NCBI GenBank assembly: GCA_902775475.1
Contig: CACYME010000023.1
Span: forward strand, 16,522 to 80,521
From: an uncultured Prevotellaceae bacterium
Lineage (GTDB): Bacteria > Bacteroidota > Bacteroidia > Bacteroidales > Bacteroidaceae
Direction: 5' to 3'
DNA: 64,000 nucleotides
The position numbers and the translations under genes are program-made. Below the pieces are notes generated by a model. It was not told the DNA's origin. It did no database searches and worked only from the letters and a program-made list of their open reading frames with translations. Position 1 is the stretch's first letter. Each line of letters starts with the position of its first letter. Positions 8,231-17,693 of this stretch are shown piece by piece.

Positions 8231-8623
8231 CTAACGAAGAATGCGCCTCAGCGCAATGATGTAGTAATCGCGCGAGGCGACAGAGCAGAAGGGTGCCAAC
8301 TCTGTGCGGCCCGTTCTGCAGAAATGTTTTTGGTGTGAACGATGTGAATGGAACAGCTGGTAGCCGGACGTCTTGCCCGTGCCGCGTTCCTGTTTGGCAC
8401 TCTGCGAGGGCAGCAGCCGCTGGGGACGAGAGCTGCACACACGATAGACGTCGCTGGCATCGGTAATCAGCGCTGCCTGCTGCTGGCTCTCGTTGCTGAG
8501 CTGCACGCATGTCGTAGTCTCCGCCTTCGTCGCTTCCTTGATGACGGCGGCAACTTCCGTCCCTTGCTGACATCCCGTCAGCAGCGAGACCAGAATAAGC
8601 AGTAATGGCAGCAAACGCTTCAT
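8231..8623 (-). CDS. Small putative lipoprotein, 130 residues
   Basis: The N-terminus is a lipoprotein signal peptide with lipobox LLTGC (C18). The rest is soluble and cysteine-containing (VYRVCSSRPQRLLPS) and ends YYIIALRRILR. I do not recognise a family. The start ATG overlaps the stop of the upstream GH43 gene by 4 bp, indicating translational coupling. The sequence looks like a conserved Prevotella-type small lipoprotein, but that impression cannot be checked here. A shifted remnant of a longer protein is the alternative. Confidence 0.55.
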   Translation of the reverse strand: MKRLLPLLLILVSLLTGCQQGTEVAAVIKEATKAETTTCVQLSNESQQQAALITDASDVYRVCSSRPQRLLPSQSAKQERGTGKTSGYQLFHSHRSHQKHFCRTGRTELAPFCSVASRDYYIIALRRILR

Positions 8624-10575
8624 TTAGCTGGCAGGGGTGCGGGACCGTCGAGGGTGGGGGTGACGGGGATGATGCGGCCCTTCTTGTCGAAGGTCATGCG
8701 GTCGATGCAGACCTCGCGGTGGATGCCAGGCTCATGGTTGACGAAGTTCTTGTTGATGCGGTGATAGACGATGTACCACTCGTCCTTGCCCGGAATCTGC
8801 AGGACGCTGTTGTGGGCCGTGCCGTAGATTTTGTCCTCGGGCCGCTGCTTGATCACCAGATAGTTGTTTTCGTCGATATTAATGGGGCCAAGGGGCGACT
8901 TGGCCGTTCCATAGCACACGTGGTAGTTGGGCAAGCCGGTGTCGTCGACGCTCCACATGAAGTAGTACGTTCCCTTGCGCCAGAAGACGTAGGCTCCCTC
9001 GCGGAAAGCCCATGTCTGGAGGTCGCCACCCTTGGGCGTGAGGTTGGTGATGGTCTCCTTCTTCACCGACAGCATGTCGTCGTTGAGCTCAGCCCCGGCC
9101 ATGAAGCCGTTGCCCCAGTAGAGGTAGCACTTGCCCGACTTCGGGTCCTGGAACACGTCGACGTCGATAGCCTGTCCGCCACGCACTCCTTGCGGCCGGT
9201 CGGCATCGGTGATGATGGGTGCTCCGGATTCGACAAAGGGCCCCGTGGGGCTGTCGCTGACGGCCACGCCAATCTCCTTGCGCTTGCTCTGCGGGTTGTG
9301 GGCCGAGAAATAGAAATAGTACTTTCCTTTCTTCTCGATGATGCAGGGCGCCCAAGCATTGCCCGTGGCCCACTTCACCTGGTCGCCCTTCACGTCGAGC
9401 ATCTTGCCTTCATCAGTCCAGTCGATGAGGTTGGCCGATGAGAACACGCTGAAGTCGTGACCGCCCCAGCCGGGTGTGCCGTCGGTAGTGCTGTAGATGT
9501 AGTATTTTTTGGTCTTCGAAGAGTAGAGCACCTCGGGGTCGGCATGGAATCCGCTCAGGATGGGCTGCTTATAGTTGGGGAACGCCTTCAGCAGGCGCTC
9601 CTTCTCGGCGCGGGTGATGGGGATGATGGTGCCGTGGCGCGGGGTGAACTTGCCCTTCATCTCAGTGTTCTGCACAAACTGGAACGTCTTCAGGTCTTCC
9701 GAGCGGCAGAACTGATAGTGGCCGTTGCCGTAGCAGTCGTACATGATAATCCACGACTTGCCGTCGATGGCCTTGCACACGCCAACACCTTCCACCGACT
9801 CTTTGGTCTGCTCCACATTGCCGTCGAGCATCTGCCACTTGTCGGTCAGCTGCTTGGCCACAGCCTGATAGATGCCGCGGCCCGACTCCTGCTTATAGAA
9901 GAGGTGATAGAGCCGGTCGGCCTCGTTATAGACGATGTCACCGTCGATGGTGGCATTGCCGGCATCGAAGAGCCACTTGGGCTCGCCCTCCAGGTCGGTG
10001 AAGTCCTTGTTGGCATATTGATAGTAGATTTTGTCATACGACCCCGGGTCGCTGGTGCGCAGGGAATAGAACACCATGTACTTGCCCGCCTGGTGGTCGT
10101 AGATGGTCTCGGGGGCCCACACGCGAATCACGTTCTTCCACGTCTTCGTGTATCGTGTGGGGAAATTGACGGTGGAGTGCTGCCAGTTGATGAGGTCGGT
10201 CGACTTCAGCAGCACCATGCCTCGGTTGCTGCTCCATCCCAGTGCCGAGCGCATGTCGGTGGCTACCATGTAGAAGGTCTTTCCGTCCTCGCAGCGCAGG
10301 ATATGCGGGTCGCGCACACACTGGGTGAGGGCGATGGTGTCGCTTTCGATGACTGGCATTCCGCCGTTCAGCGGGGTGTAGTTGTAGCCGTCGTCACTCA
10401 GGGCATAGCATATCTGCTCGTCCTTGGGGTCGTTGCTGTTGAAATAGGTGAAGAGGTAGGCCACCATCTCGTTGGGGTCCTTCTGTTCGTCAGCTACGGT
10501 ATTCTTATTGTCGGCCATAGCCGGACAAGCACAAGCGACCATCAGGAGGGCCGTCAGTAGTTTTCTGTTATTCAT
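8620..10575 (-). CDS. Two-domain GH43 glycosidase
   Basis: A 651-residue secreted enzyme with signal peptide 1-21 (ending PAMA) and two complete GH43-type five-bladed propellers in tandem. The first spans about residues 35-330, with candidate base D89 (VRDPH), an ATIDGDI aspartate and acid E262 (VEGVG). The second spans about 345-640, with base D346 (HADPEV), IDVDVFQD and acid E526 (FREGAY). GH43 enzymes remove arabinofuranose, xylose or galactose from plant polysaccharides; the specificity here is unknown. The first domain resembles the neighbouring single-domain GH43 at 10720-11766, suggesting duplication. The two genes are divergently transcribed. Confidence 0.88.
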   Translation of the reverse strand: MNNRKLLTALLMVACACPAMADNKNTVADEQKDPNEMVAYLFTYFNSNDPKDEQICYALSDDGYNYTPLNGGMPVIESDTIALTQCVRDPHILRCEDGKTFYMVATDMRSALGWSSNRGMVLLKSTDLINWQHSTVNFPTRYTKTWKNVIRVWAPETIYDHQAGKYMVFYSLRTSDPGSYDKIYYQYANKDFTDLEGEPKWLFDAGNATIDGDIVYNEADRLYHLFYKQESGRGIYQAVAKQLTDKWQMLDGNVEQTKESVEGVGVCKAIDGKSWIIMYDCYGNGHYQFCRSEDLKTFQFVQNTEMKGKFTPRHGTIIPITRAEKERLLKAFPNYKQPILSGFHADPEVLYSSKTKKYYIYSTTDGTPGWGGHDFSVFSSANLIDWTDEGKMLDVKGDQVKWATGNAWAPCIIEKKGKYYFYFSAHNPQSKRKEIGVAVSDSPTGPFVESGAPIITDADRPQGVRGGQAIDVDVFQDPKSGKCYLYWGNGFMAGAELNDDMLSVKKETITNLTPKGGDLQTWAFREGAYVFWRKGTYYFMWSVDDTGLPNYHVCYGTAKSPLGPINIDENNYLVIKQRPEDKIYGTAHNSVLQIPGKDEWYIVYHRINKNFVNHEPGIHREVCIDRMTFDKKGRIIPVTPTLDGPAPLPAK

Positions 10576-10607
10576 CTTTTATACAAGCATTTATAGTTTC
10601 TTGTGTA

Positions 10608-10639
10608 CAAAAGTACGAAAAAGCCTGCGAAGCACCAAA
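10608..10639 (-). promoter_or_regulatory. Promoter of the two-domain GH43 gene
   Basis: Minus strand TTTG (10639-10636), exactly 20 bases, then TACTTTTG (10615-10608), 33 bp before the start codon. Confidence 0.8.
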
Positions 10640-10655
10640 TAATTTCTTATGATTC

Positions 10656-10687
10656 TTTGGCTGTTCAGCGGATTTTTCTTATTTTTG
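10656..10687 (+). promoter_or_regulatory. Promoter of the single-domain GH43 gene
   Basis: TTTG (10656-10659), exactly 20 bases, then TATTTTTG (10680-10687) followed by CATC. It lies 16 bp from the divergent promoter, so one regulator could act on both genes. Confidence 0.82.
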
Positions 10688-10719
10688 CATCAATTAAGTT
10701 GAATAAAACGGATTTATCG

Positions 10720-11766
10720 ATGAAAAAAACTCTGATTGCATCTGCATTGCTGGCTATAGCAGCAATGACAGCATCGGCCCAGAACATGGTGAAGGGCGAC
10801 TACGGCTATCTGTACTGCCACATGAGCGACGGCGGTGAATACACCGCCTATGCCCTGAGCCGCGACGGTTATCATTACGAGGATATCATTGGCGGCAAGG
10901 CCGTCATCGACCCGAAGGTGCACGCCCGCATCGAAGGCGGTCAGCGCGATGCCTACGTCACTCGCTCGTGGGATGGCAAGGGCTATGTCATGGTCACTAC
11001 GGATATGTGCGTAGCCCAGTCGAAGAAGTGGGACAACTACGGCATCGACCTGATGAAGAGCAAGGACCTCATCCACTGGAAGAGCGTCACCTTCGACTAC
11101 CGCAAGGGTACCAGCATCTTCTGCAACCCTGGGGCCGAGAGCGTCTACAAGGACTGGTCGACCATCAACCGCGTGTGGGCGCCGCAGATTTTCTGGGACC
11201 CCGACTATGTGTGGGAGAATGGCGAACGTGGCGGCTACATGATTTACTACAGCATGCTGAACCGCCCCGAGGAGGGTTACGACCGCATGTACTACAGCTA
11301 TGCCGATAAGTCGTTTACGAAGTTGACGCAGCCCCGCCTGCTCTTCGACTGGGGCTATGCCACCATCGATGCCGACATCAACCTGCTCAGCGACGGGCTC
11401 TACCACATGCTGATTAAGAAAGAAGGCGGTAAGCCCGGCATCTATACCGCTACGTCGAAGCATCTGACCAGTGGATGGGGTGAGCCTGTGGAGAACGACT
11501 ACGTCTCGTTCGAGGGCAAGAAGAAATGCGAGGGCTCAAGCGCTTTCCAGCTCATTGGCGACAAGACGTGGCGCGTGGCCTATATCCAGTACAGCGACCG
11601 CCCCAAGCACTACCGCATCTGCAAGGCCGACGAGAACCTGCGCAACTTCCACGACCCCGTCGACATCGAGGGCGTCACCGGTCCGCAGCACGGCTCCTTC
11701 ATGCGCCTGACGAAGAAGGAGTATAAGCGGCTGCAGAAGTGGAGCGCCAAGCAGCAGATGAAGTGA
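10720..11766 (+). CDS. Single-domain GH43 glycosidase
   Basis: This is 348 residues from the ATG at 10720, chosen because it follows the promoter and yields a signal peptide (1-20, ending TASA). The protein is a single GH43-like propeller. YDRMYYSYADKSFTKL and DWGYATIDADINLL parallel the first domain of the divergent GH43. Candidate catalytic residues are D in GQRDAYV, D in ATIDADI and E in KCEGSSAF. The canonical base motif is less clear than in its neighbour, so substrate and even activity are uncertain. It is probably a periplasmic arabinosidase or galactosidase acting with its neighbour. Confidence 0.82.
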   Translation: MKKTLIASALLAIAAMTASAQNMVKGDYGYLYCHMSDGGEYTAYALSRDGYHYEDIIGGKAVIDPKVHARIEGGQRDAYVTRSWDGKGYVMVTTDMCVAQSKKWDNYGIDLMKSKDLIHWKSVTFDYRKGTSIFCNPGAESVYKDWSTINRVWAPQIFWDPDYVWENGERGGYMIYYSMLNRPEEGYDRMYYSYADKSFTKLTQPRLLFDWGYATIDADINLLSDGLYHMLIKKEGGKPGIYTATSKHLTSGWGEPVENDYVSFEGKKKCEGSSAFQLIGDKTWRVAYIQYSDRPKHYRICKADENLRNFHDPVDIEGVTGPQHGSFMRLTKKEYKRLQKWSAKQQMK

Positions 11767-11843
11767 GTTCATCATCGACGAGAAATACGGGGGTAACCAG
11801 GGCAATGGAAACCCCATCTTGTGGCACCGATTTGCATGGCTCA

Positions 11844-12262
11844 TTTTTTTTGAACAAAATTGACAAAATGGCCATTTTAAGCCTCCATATTTCGAGAATT
11901 CTCCACGAAAACAACTTTTGGACGAAAAAACACACGTTTTTTGAGGGTTTACTAAACGGTTGATTGACAGTTGGTTGGCTCAATTTCGGCAAAAAATGAC
12001 CTTCGTTGCGAAAAAAAAGTCAACGCCTTTTGAAAATTTGGCGTTGACTTTTGAAAATTTGGCGTGCTTACAAAAACGCGAAAAGTAGCAAAATTTGAGC
12101 AAAAAACCTGCACAAAAGTAGGGTATGTGTGCAAATTTTGGCCTTCTGCGCCTCGTTTTTTCATCGGGAGAGGGTTGGAAGAGGGGTCAAAACGGCCATT
12201 TTTCGTGCAAAATTGCTTCGTCGCCGTGAACAAAATTTTCTGTGAAAAATATTGACATTTTG
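11844..12262 (+). repeat. ~420-bp non-coding repeat element, copy 1
   Basis: No supported gene lies here. By eye the whole stretch aligns with 42461-42889 in the same orientation, with shared blocks of more than 20 identical bases. Each copy contains AAAATGGCCATTTTA-like palindromic words near both ends (11865-11879 and 12189-12203) and a central 13-bp stem AAAAGTCAACGCC/GGCGTTGACTTTT with a 12-nt loop (12015-12052). It sits between convergent genes. Confidence 0.85.
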
Positions 12263-12308
12263 AATAAAAATGAGCTATATAGTTGACCTTACGCCCATCC
12301 CTCTCACT

Positions 12309-12350
12309 GCTGCAACTGCTGTTCGAAAACAGCGATGTACCGCCAGCGGT
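12309..12350 (+). repeat. Small repeat, copy A
   Basis: The words TGCTGCA, CTGTTCGAAAA, TGTACCGC and AGCGGT appear in the same order and spacing at 17788-17830, apart from one 5-base gap. Nothing else is recognised between 12263 and 12455. Confidence 0.6.
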
Positions 12351-12455
12351 AAGTCTATATAAACCCTGGGGCAACCAAACCTTGAATAATGGTCGAGCGG
12401 TAAATCTCATTTGCTCTCTGCGTCTCTGCGCGATTCCCAAGTCTTCACTTTGTTT

Positions 12456-14432
12456 TTAGTTCAGTTCAAGAATGAGGCTCTGCCGGGGCTTCAGCTGCAG
12501 GTCCTTGGTCAGGTCGTAGTAGCGGCCGGTGAGGACGTCCTTGGCGCGTGTGGTGCTGCCGATGACCTCGGCGTAGCGGCTGACGGGCATGGTGGCCGTC
12601 TTCGATGTGCCGTTGAGGATGGTGAGCACGGTGAACCTGACGAAGTGGCTGGGCTGGTCGAGGGCATGGTCTTCAAACTGGCGGGCGATGACGTAGACGC
12701 CGCCGAAGGGGATGAACTGCTTCATCGTGCCCTTCGTGATGGCCTTGTTGCCCTGTCGCCAGTGGAGCAGTCGGCTGAGCCAGCCGAACATCTGCTGCTC
12801 GGCCTTGGTGCGTCCCTCGCGGGTGAAGGCGTTGTGCTTGTCGCCGGGGAAGCCGCCGGGGAAGTCCTTGCGCACGTTGCCGTCGGTCACCTCCTTCGTG
12901 CCGTTCATCATAATCTCCGTGCCGTAGTAGAGTTGCGGGATGCGGTTCGTGGTGAGCAGCAGCGCCAGTGCCTGCTTCAGCATCAGCGAGTCACGCCCGG
13001 TGCCGAGGAAGCGGTCGGTGTCGTGGTTCTCGATGAAGGCGAGCACCGACGACGGGGTGGGGTAGAGGTAGTCGTAGACGAACGAGTTGTACAGGCGGTT
13101 CAGTCCCTGCCACCAGCCGTCGGTTTCTTCGTTCTTGGCCTGCGAGAGCTTGTCGAAGAACGAGAAGTCCATGACGGTCTTCAGGTAGGAGTTCTGGTCG
13201 CTTAGCCTGGAGTCCTTCTGCCAGGCGGCGGTGTAGGCCGGCTCCGTCACCCACGTCTCGCCCACGGTGTTGAAGTTGGGGTATTCCTCGTCGAGTTCCT
13301 TCATCCACTGGGCCATCTCCTCGCGGAAGGCGTAGGGGTAGGTGTCCATGCGGATGCCGTCGATGCAGGCCGTCTCAATCCACCATTCCGAGTTCTGAAT
13401 CAGGTAGCGCATCAGGTGCGGGTTGTGCTGGTTCAGGTCGGGCATCGAGGGCACGAACCAGCCTTCGGTTGTCTCGCGCAGGTCTATTTTCGAGGCGTAG
13501 GGGTCCACGACGGGTGTCAGCTTGTAGCTCGTCTGCAGGTACTTGCTCTCCTTGGCACTCTCGCCGAACCCTGTCATGGGGTCGTGGCCGTTGTCCTTTG
13601 GCTCGCTGAGCCAGTCGGGCGTGTTCAGCCAGTCCTTCGACGGCATGTCGCTTACCCACGGATGCTCAAAGCCGCAGTGGTTGAAAATCATGTCCATCAC
13701 CACCTTCAGCCCCTTGGCGTGGGCGTCGCTGATGAGTCGGCAGTAGTCGTCGTTGGTGCCGAAGCGCGGGTCCACGCGGTAGTAGTCCGTGGTGGCATAG
13801 CCGTGGTAGGTGGAGAAGCCGTTCTCCGAGTCGGGCGAGTTGTTCTCCAGCACGGGCGTGAACCACAGGGCGGTGACGCCCAGCTCGTTGAAGTAGTCCA
13901 GATGCTGGCGGATGCCCTCCATGTCGCCGCCGTGTCGGAGCGAAGGCTGCGAGCGGTCCTCGCGGTAGGCATTCATGCCGCTGATGGGCTTCGAGTGGTC
14001 CATGCCCTGCGCGAAGCGGTCGGGCATGAGCAGGTAGAGCACGTCGCTGATGTCGAAGCCCCGGTGCTCCTCGCCCTTCATCTTGCGCTGCTTCAGCTGG
14101 TAGCTGGCCTTCAGCGCCTTGTTCTTCTCGGTTCTGAAGGTCAGCGTCATCGTTCCTGGCTGAGCCTGGCCGATGTTCAGGTAGACGAAGAGATAGTTCG
14201 GCGAGTCGAGGCGCACCACACTGTCGATGCTGACGCCCGGATAGTCGGTGGTGACGTCGGTCGTGCTGGCGATGCCGGGCCCGTAGACCATCAGCTGCAG
14301 GCGTGGATTCTTCATGCCCACGAACCAGTCGGTGGGGTCGATGCGGCTGATGGCCGGCTTCTGTGCTTTGGCTGCACTCATGATGGTTGTTACGCTCATC
14401 AGTAGTAGGAGGCTTAGTAATACTTGTTTCAT
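12456..14432 (-). CDS. susA: GH13 alpha-amylase, neopullulanase/SusA-like
   Basis: This protein has 658 residues, with signal peptide about 1-23. An N-terminal immunoglobulin-like cyclomaltodextrinase domain (about 25-125) precedes the catalytic barrel. GH13 motifs are complete: FNHCGF region, nucleophile D363 in DGIRMDTYP, acid/base E392 in TVGETWV, and D471 in ENHDTDR. A short C-terminal beta domain ends the protein. This is the layout of Bacteroides SusA, a periplasmic enzyme that cuts maltooligosaccharides and pullulan. No SusR- or SusB-like gene is adjacent, and the nearby SusCD operon has a different gene set. The gene symbol is by similarity. Confidence 0.88.
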   Translation of the reverse strand: MKQVLLSLLLLMSVTTIMSAAKAQKPAISRIDPTDWFVGMKNPRLQLMVYGPGIASTTDVTTDYPGVSIDSVVRLDSPNYLFVYLNIGQAQPGTMTLTFRTEKNKALKASYQLKQRKMKGEEHRGFDISDVLYLLMPDRFAQGMDHSKPISGMNAYREDRSQPSLRHGGDMEGIRQHLDYFNELGVTALWFTPVLENNSPDSENGFSTYHGYATTDYYRVDPRFGTNDDYCRLISDAHAKGLKVVMDMIFNHCGFEHPWVSDMPSKDWLNTPDWLSEPKDNGHDPMTGFGESAKESKYLQTSYKLTPVVDPYASKIDLRETTEGWFVPSMPDLNQHNPHLMRYLIQNSEWWIETACIDGIRMDTYPYAFREEMAQWMKELDEEYPNFNTVGETWVTEPAYTAAWQKDSRLSDQNSYLKTVMDFSFFDKLSQAKNEETDGWWQGLNRLYNSFVYDYLYPTPSSVLAFIENHDTDRFLGTGRDSLMLKQALALLLTTNRIPQLYYGTEIMMNGTKEVTDGNVRKDFPGGFPGDKHNAFTREGRTKAEQQMFGWLSRLLHWRQGNKAITKGTMKQFIPFGGVYVIARQFEDHALDQPSHFVRFTVLTILNGTSKTATMPVSRYAEVIGSTTRAKDVLTGRYYDLTKDLQLKPRQSLILELN

Positions 14433-14458
14433 AATGGTTTGTTGTGACGGTTAGGCTG

Positions 14459-14466
14459 CAAAGGTA
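14459..14466 (-). promoter_or_regulatory. -7 box upstream of susA
   Basis: The minus strand reads TACCTTTG followed by GCAGCC, 26 bp before the start codon. No perfect -33 match was found. Confidence 0.55.
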
Positions 14467-14591
14467 CTCATTATTTATTATCGCGTGCGCGAAGCAGGTC
14501 TTTTTTCGTTTGCATTCGCTGCTAAAACGATTGCACAGATTTGCTCTTGTCAAAAAACAAAGGAAATCGAGCAATTATTTATTGCGATTTT

Positions 14592-14623
14592 CTTGCGATA
14601 AATCAATTAATTGCGTACCTTTG
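14592..14623 (+). promoter_or_regulatory. Promoter of the large secreted-protein gene
   Basis: CTTG (14592-14595), 20 bases, TACCTTTG (14616-14623), then GCACCC. The leader to the ATG at 14665 is short. Confidence 0.72.
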
Positions 14624-14664
14624 CACCCGAAAATCCTATTTTATTAACTAATTTATTATAACTT

Positions 14665-17625
14665 ATGAAGAAAAGACTACTCATGATTGCAGCTCTCATG
14701 CTGACGTTCGTTGGCAGCTCGTTCGCCCTGAACGTGGGCGACTATGCCTACAACAAGACGCAGAGGCTGAAGATCACCGGCGCGAACCTGGTGACCAATG
14801 GTAACTTCGCCAATGCCCGCGACGGCTGGACCGACGCTGAGGGCAATGCGCTGAGCGCTGAGATTTGGGACTTCGTCGAGGGTGTAGGCCCCAACGGCGA
14901 GAACGTGCTTCAGAGCCTGGGCTCCGGCTCCGCCCTGTGCAACAAGTGGGTGCTGCCCGAGGCTGGCGGCTATGTCGTGAAGTACGACATCAAGGGTTCC
15001 ACCACGAATGCTATCCGTACCTCTTCCGTAGGTGCTAACTATTGCGACTTCTTCCTCAACACCGACGGTGCTCTGACTAAAGTGGCTTCCACCGAAGAGG
15101 CTCCCGTGGTCAGCGTGGCTGCCGAGGGCGTGGGCTACAAGGACGAGTGGCAGACCATCGTCTACTACTTCACTGGCGATGCCGGCCAGAACCTGGTGAT
15201 GCACTTCGAGCAGCTGCCCGCTGAGACGATGATTACCAACGTCGAGGTCTATCCCGCCGTCGAGGTCTACGACATCCGCGCCTTGCAGCGCAAGCTCAGC
15301 TATGTTGACGCCCTGCTGGCCAGCGATGCCTTCCCCGAGGACGTGACCACCGAGAGTGGCAGCTTCCTGGAGATGGTTGAGCTCATCCGCGAGTGGGTGA
15401 CCAATGACGACCCCATGCTCGAGAGCAAGGAGGAGGTAGAGGGCATGATGGCCGAGTACGAGCCCGCCCTGCAGGCTTTCCTCGATGCCAACTCTGCCGA
15501 CCTGCTGGCCGGTGAGAAGCGCTGGTCGGCCTACGGCGACACCCGTAAGGCCAACGACTGGGGCAACTGGCACGGCTCTGGCGGCCGCTGGTTCCACATC
15601 AACAATGGCGGTAGCAACATGATTACCGACAACGGCGACGAGATTGGTCACCGTCTGCAGGGTGGTAACGCTCCCGGTGCTGCCTGCATGCACTACACCG
15701 TCACTCCCGTCCGTTCGGGCCGCATCCTCTTCTCGCTCGACATCCTGGGTCACTACATGGCCAACACCACCAGCAGCTGGGGTAACTATGTGGCCGACTG
15801 GAACCGCGACTTCAAGGGTGTCACCTTCTACGGTGGCCGCGACACGCTGTGGACCGATGCCGACGTGATTGCCGCTTCGCAGAACACGAAGGTCGACTGC
15901 GGCGTCATCAGCACCCAGTATGCCCAGAAGTTCGTCGTCATCATCGACGTTGAGAAGGACGTTCCCTACACCTTCGGTATCAGCTACGTGCCCGATCCCG
16001 ACGTGACCGGCAAGTATGGTTCCAACGTGAACATCGCCAACCCGCAGCTGCGCCTCATCGGCGTGTCGCAGCAGCAGCTCGACTACGAGCAGGAGGTTTC
16101 CGACATCGCTACCCAGCAGGCTGAGCTGGCTTCGCGCATCGCTACTGCCTTGGAGAAGGCCGCCCTGGCCAAGAGCGACGGCTTCCCCTGGGGACATGCC
16201 GACCTGAACGCCGCCATTGAGGAGGCACAGGCAGTGCTCGAGGCTTCCTACGCCTACATGAAGGACGGTGAGGTCATCGACGAAGAGGGCATCAAGGACC
16301 TGCTCTTCACCGAGGGCAACACCAAGGAGTCGGCCACGGTGCTGGCCAGCGTGAACGCCATCAAGCGTGCCTGGGAGGCTTACGAGAGCCTGAACGCTTC
16401 TTACACCGGCCTGCAGGCCAAGGTGGCTGAGGCCCAGGCCGTGCTCGATGCCAACGTGGGCAAGGGCAGCGCTGAGCGCCGCACCCTGCTCGAGGGCCTT
16501 GTGGCTGATGCCAACGCCATGATTGCCGCTACTGGCGACGAGAGCGAGAAGGAGGCCTTCGACGCCCGTTCCGCTGAGATTTCCGATGCTATTGCCAGCT
16601 TCCTGAACTCGCTGACCAGCTATGCCGAGCCTTCGCTGCAGACTATTCAGAGCCCCAACCCCGAGTCCTACAATGCCGCTGGATGGACCTTCTCGGAGAA
16701 TGTCTCTGGTAAGGAGCAGTTCAAGCGTGCCACCCAAGGTAGCGGCTGGCGTGCTGGCTACTACACCGCCGTATGGCGTGGCAACTCCGCTTCGCCGCAG
16801 AGCAAGATGGTGCAGACGAAGACCATCACCGATGCTGGCGTCTATGCTTTCATGGCTAACGTGGAGGCTACCAACGAGAACTATGCCAACCACATTGGTA
16901 TGGCCACGCTCATCGATGCTGATCCCGACAATGGAATCGTGGCTGATACTATCTTCAACAAGTCGGAAGTGAAGCTGTTCTTCGGCGAGACGGGTGTGCC
17001 CGACAGTGTGCGTACCATCAGCCGCCAGCGCCTGAACACGGGTAACCAGAATTCTGGTGCAGGCTCTGCTCTGGAGTCCTTCGGCTACGACGCCAACCAG
17101 TACGTGGTCTATCTGCTGAAGACCAACAACGAGCCCATGGAGGTGGAGTTCGGTCTGAGCAGCGTCGGTCAGATTGACAAGGCCGGTGCCAACAGCTACG
17201 GCTTCGGCGACACTGAGCTGTGGTACTATGGCGAGGAGGCTGCCTTCCGCACCGCTATGGTGGCCGATATGACTGCCCGCATCGCTGCCTGCCAGAAGGT
17301 GTTCGAGGAGAACTTCGACAACGAGGCCATCTCCACCTGGACTTCGCGCCTGCAGCGCCGTCTGGGCGATGCCAAGAGTGCCCTGCAGCAGACTGCTACC
17401 ATTCAGGACCTCACCGCACTGGCTAACGCTACCTTCTTCGTCGAGGAGATTGTTGCCCACATCAATTCGATCATCGCTGACATGAGCGGCATCTTCGCCG
17501 TGAACGCCGACGAGAACGTCGCTCCGATGCAGCGCGGCATCTACACGCTGAGCGGACAGAAGCTGAACGCAGCTCCTGAGAAGGGCTTCTACATCGAGAA
17601 CGGCAAGAAGTACTTCGCCAAGTAA
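14665..17625 (+). CDS. Large secreted multidomain protein of unknown function
   Basis: A 986-residue protein with signal peptide 1-21 (ending SSFA). The N-terminal part opens with LVTNGNFANARDGWT, a phrase typical of carbohydrate-binding-like beta-sandwich modules. Two Ala/Glu-rich helical stretches (about 480-650 and 870-950) resemble FIVAR-like bundles, with further beta-rich modules between. The C-terminus (GIYTLSGQKLNAAPEKGFYI, then a basic end) is a short tail common in secreted Bacteroidales proteins; surface attachment is an inference. No catalytic motif was seen. Codon use is strongly biased, suggesting high expression. It is divergent from susA and monocistronic, so a glycan-binding surface role is plausible but unproven. 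Confidence 0.8.
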   Translation: MKKRLLMIAALMLTFVGSSFALNVGDYAYNKTQRLKITGANLVTNGNFANARDGWTDAEGNALSAEIWDFVEGVGPNGENVLQSLGSGSALCNKWVLPEAGGYVVKYDIKGSTTNAIRTSSVGANYCDFFLNTDGALTKVASTEEAPVVSVAAEGVGYKDEWQTIVYYFTGDAGQNLVMHFEQLPAETMITNVEVYPAVEVYDIRALQRKLSYVDALLASDAFPEDVTTESGSFLEMVELIREWVTNDDPMLESKEEVEGMMAEYEPALQAFLDANSADLLAGEKRWSAYGDTRKANDWGNWHGSGGRWFHINNGGSNMITDNGDEIGHRLQGGNAPGAACMHYTVTPVRSGRILFSLDILGHYMANTTSSWGNYVADWNRDFKGVTFYGGRDTLWTDADVIAASQNTKVDCGVISTQYAQKFVVIIDVEKDVPYTFGISYVPDPDVTGKYGSNVNIANPQLRLIGVSQQQLDYEQEVSDIATQQAELASRIATALEKAALAKSDGFPWGHADLNAAIEEAQAVLEASYAYMKDGEVIDEEGIKDLLFTEGNTKESATVLASVNAIKRAWEAYESLNASYTGLQAKVAEAQAVLDANVGKGSAERRTLLEGLVADANAMIAATGDESEKEAFDARSAEISDAIASFLNSLTSYAEPSLQTIQSPNPESYNAAGWTFSENVSGKEQFKRATQGSGWRAGYYTAVWRGNSASPQSKMVQTKTITDAGVYAFMANVEATNENYANHIGMATLIDADPDNGIVADTIFNKSEVKLFFGETGVPDSVRTISRQRLNTGNQNSGAGSALESFGYDANQYVVYLLKTNNEPMEVEFGLSSVGQIDKAGANSYGFGDTELWYYGEEAAFRTAMVADMTARIAACQKVFEENFDNEAISTWTSRLQRRLGDAKSALQQTATIQDLTALANATFFVEEIVAHINSIIADMSGIFAVNADENVAPMQRGIYTLSGQKLNAAPEKGFYIENGKKYFAK

Positions 17626-17656
17626 TCGCTCTTCCTGAAAAGAGACAAATACCCAA

Positions 17657-17693
17657 GGGGGTGTGCCACCAGCGTGCGTGGCGCACCCCCTTT
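17657..17693 (+). terminator. Terminator of the large secreted-protein gene
   Basis: Stem GGGGGTGTGCCAC/GTGGCGCACCCCC with one mismatch and an 8-nt loop, followed by TTT. Confidence 0.85.

Noticed and set aside
11952-12440. A 162-codon minus-strand frame inside the ~420-bp element
   Set aside because: The frame is not conserved in the second copy of the element at 42461-42889, so coding is unlikely.
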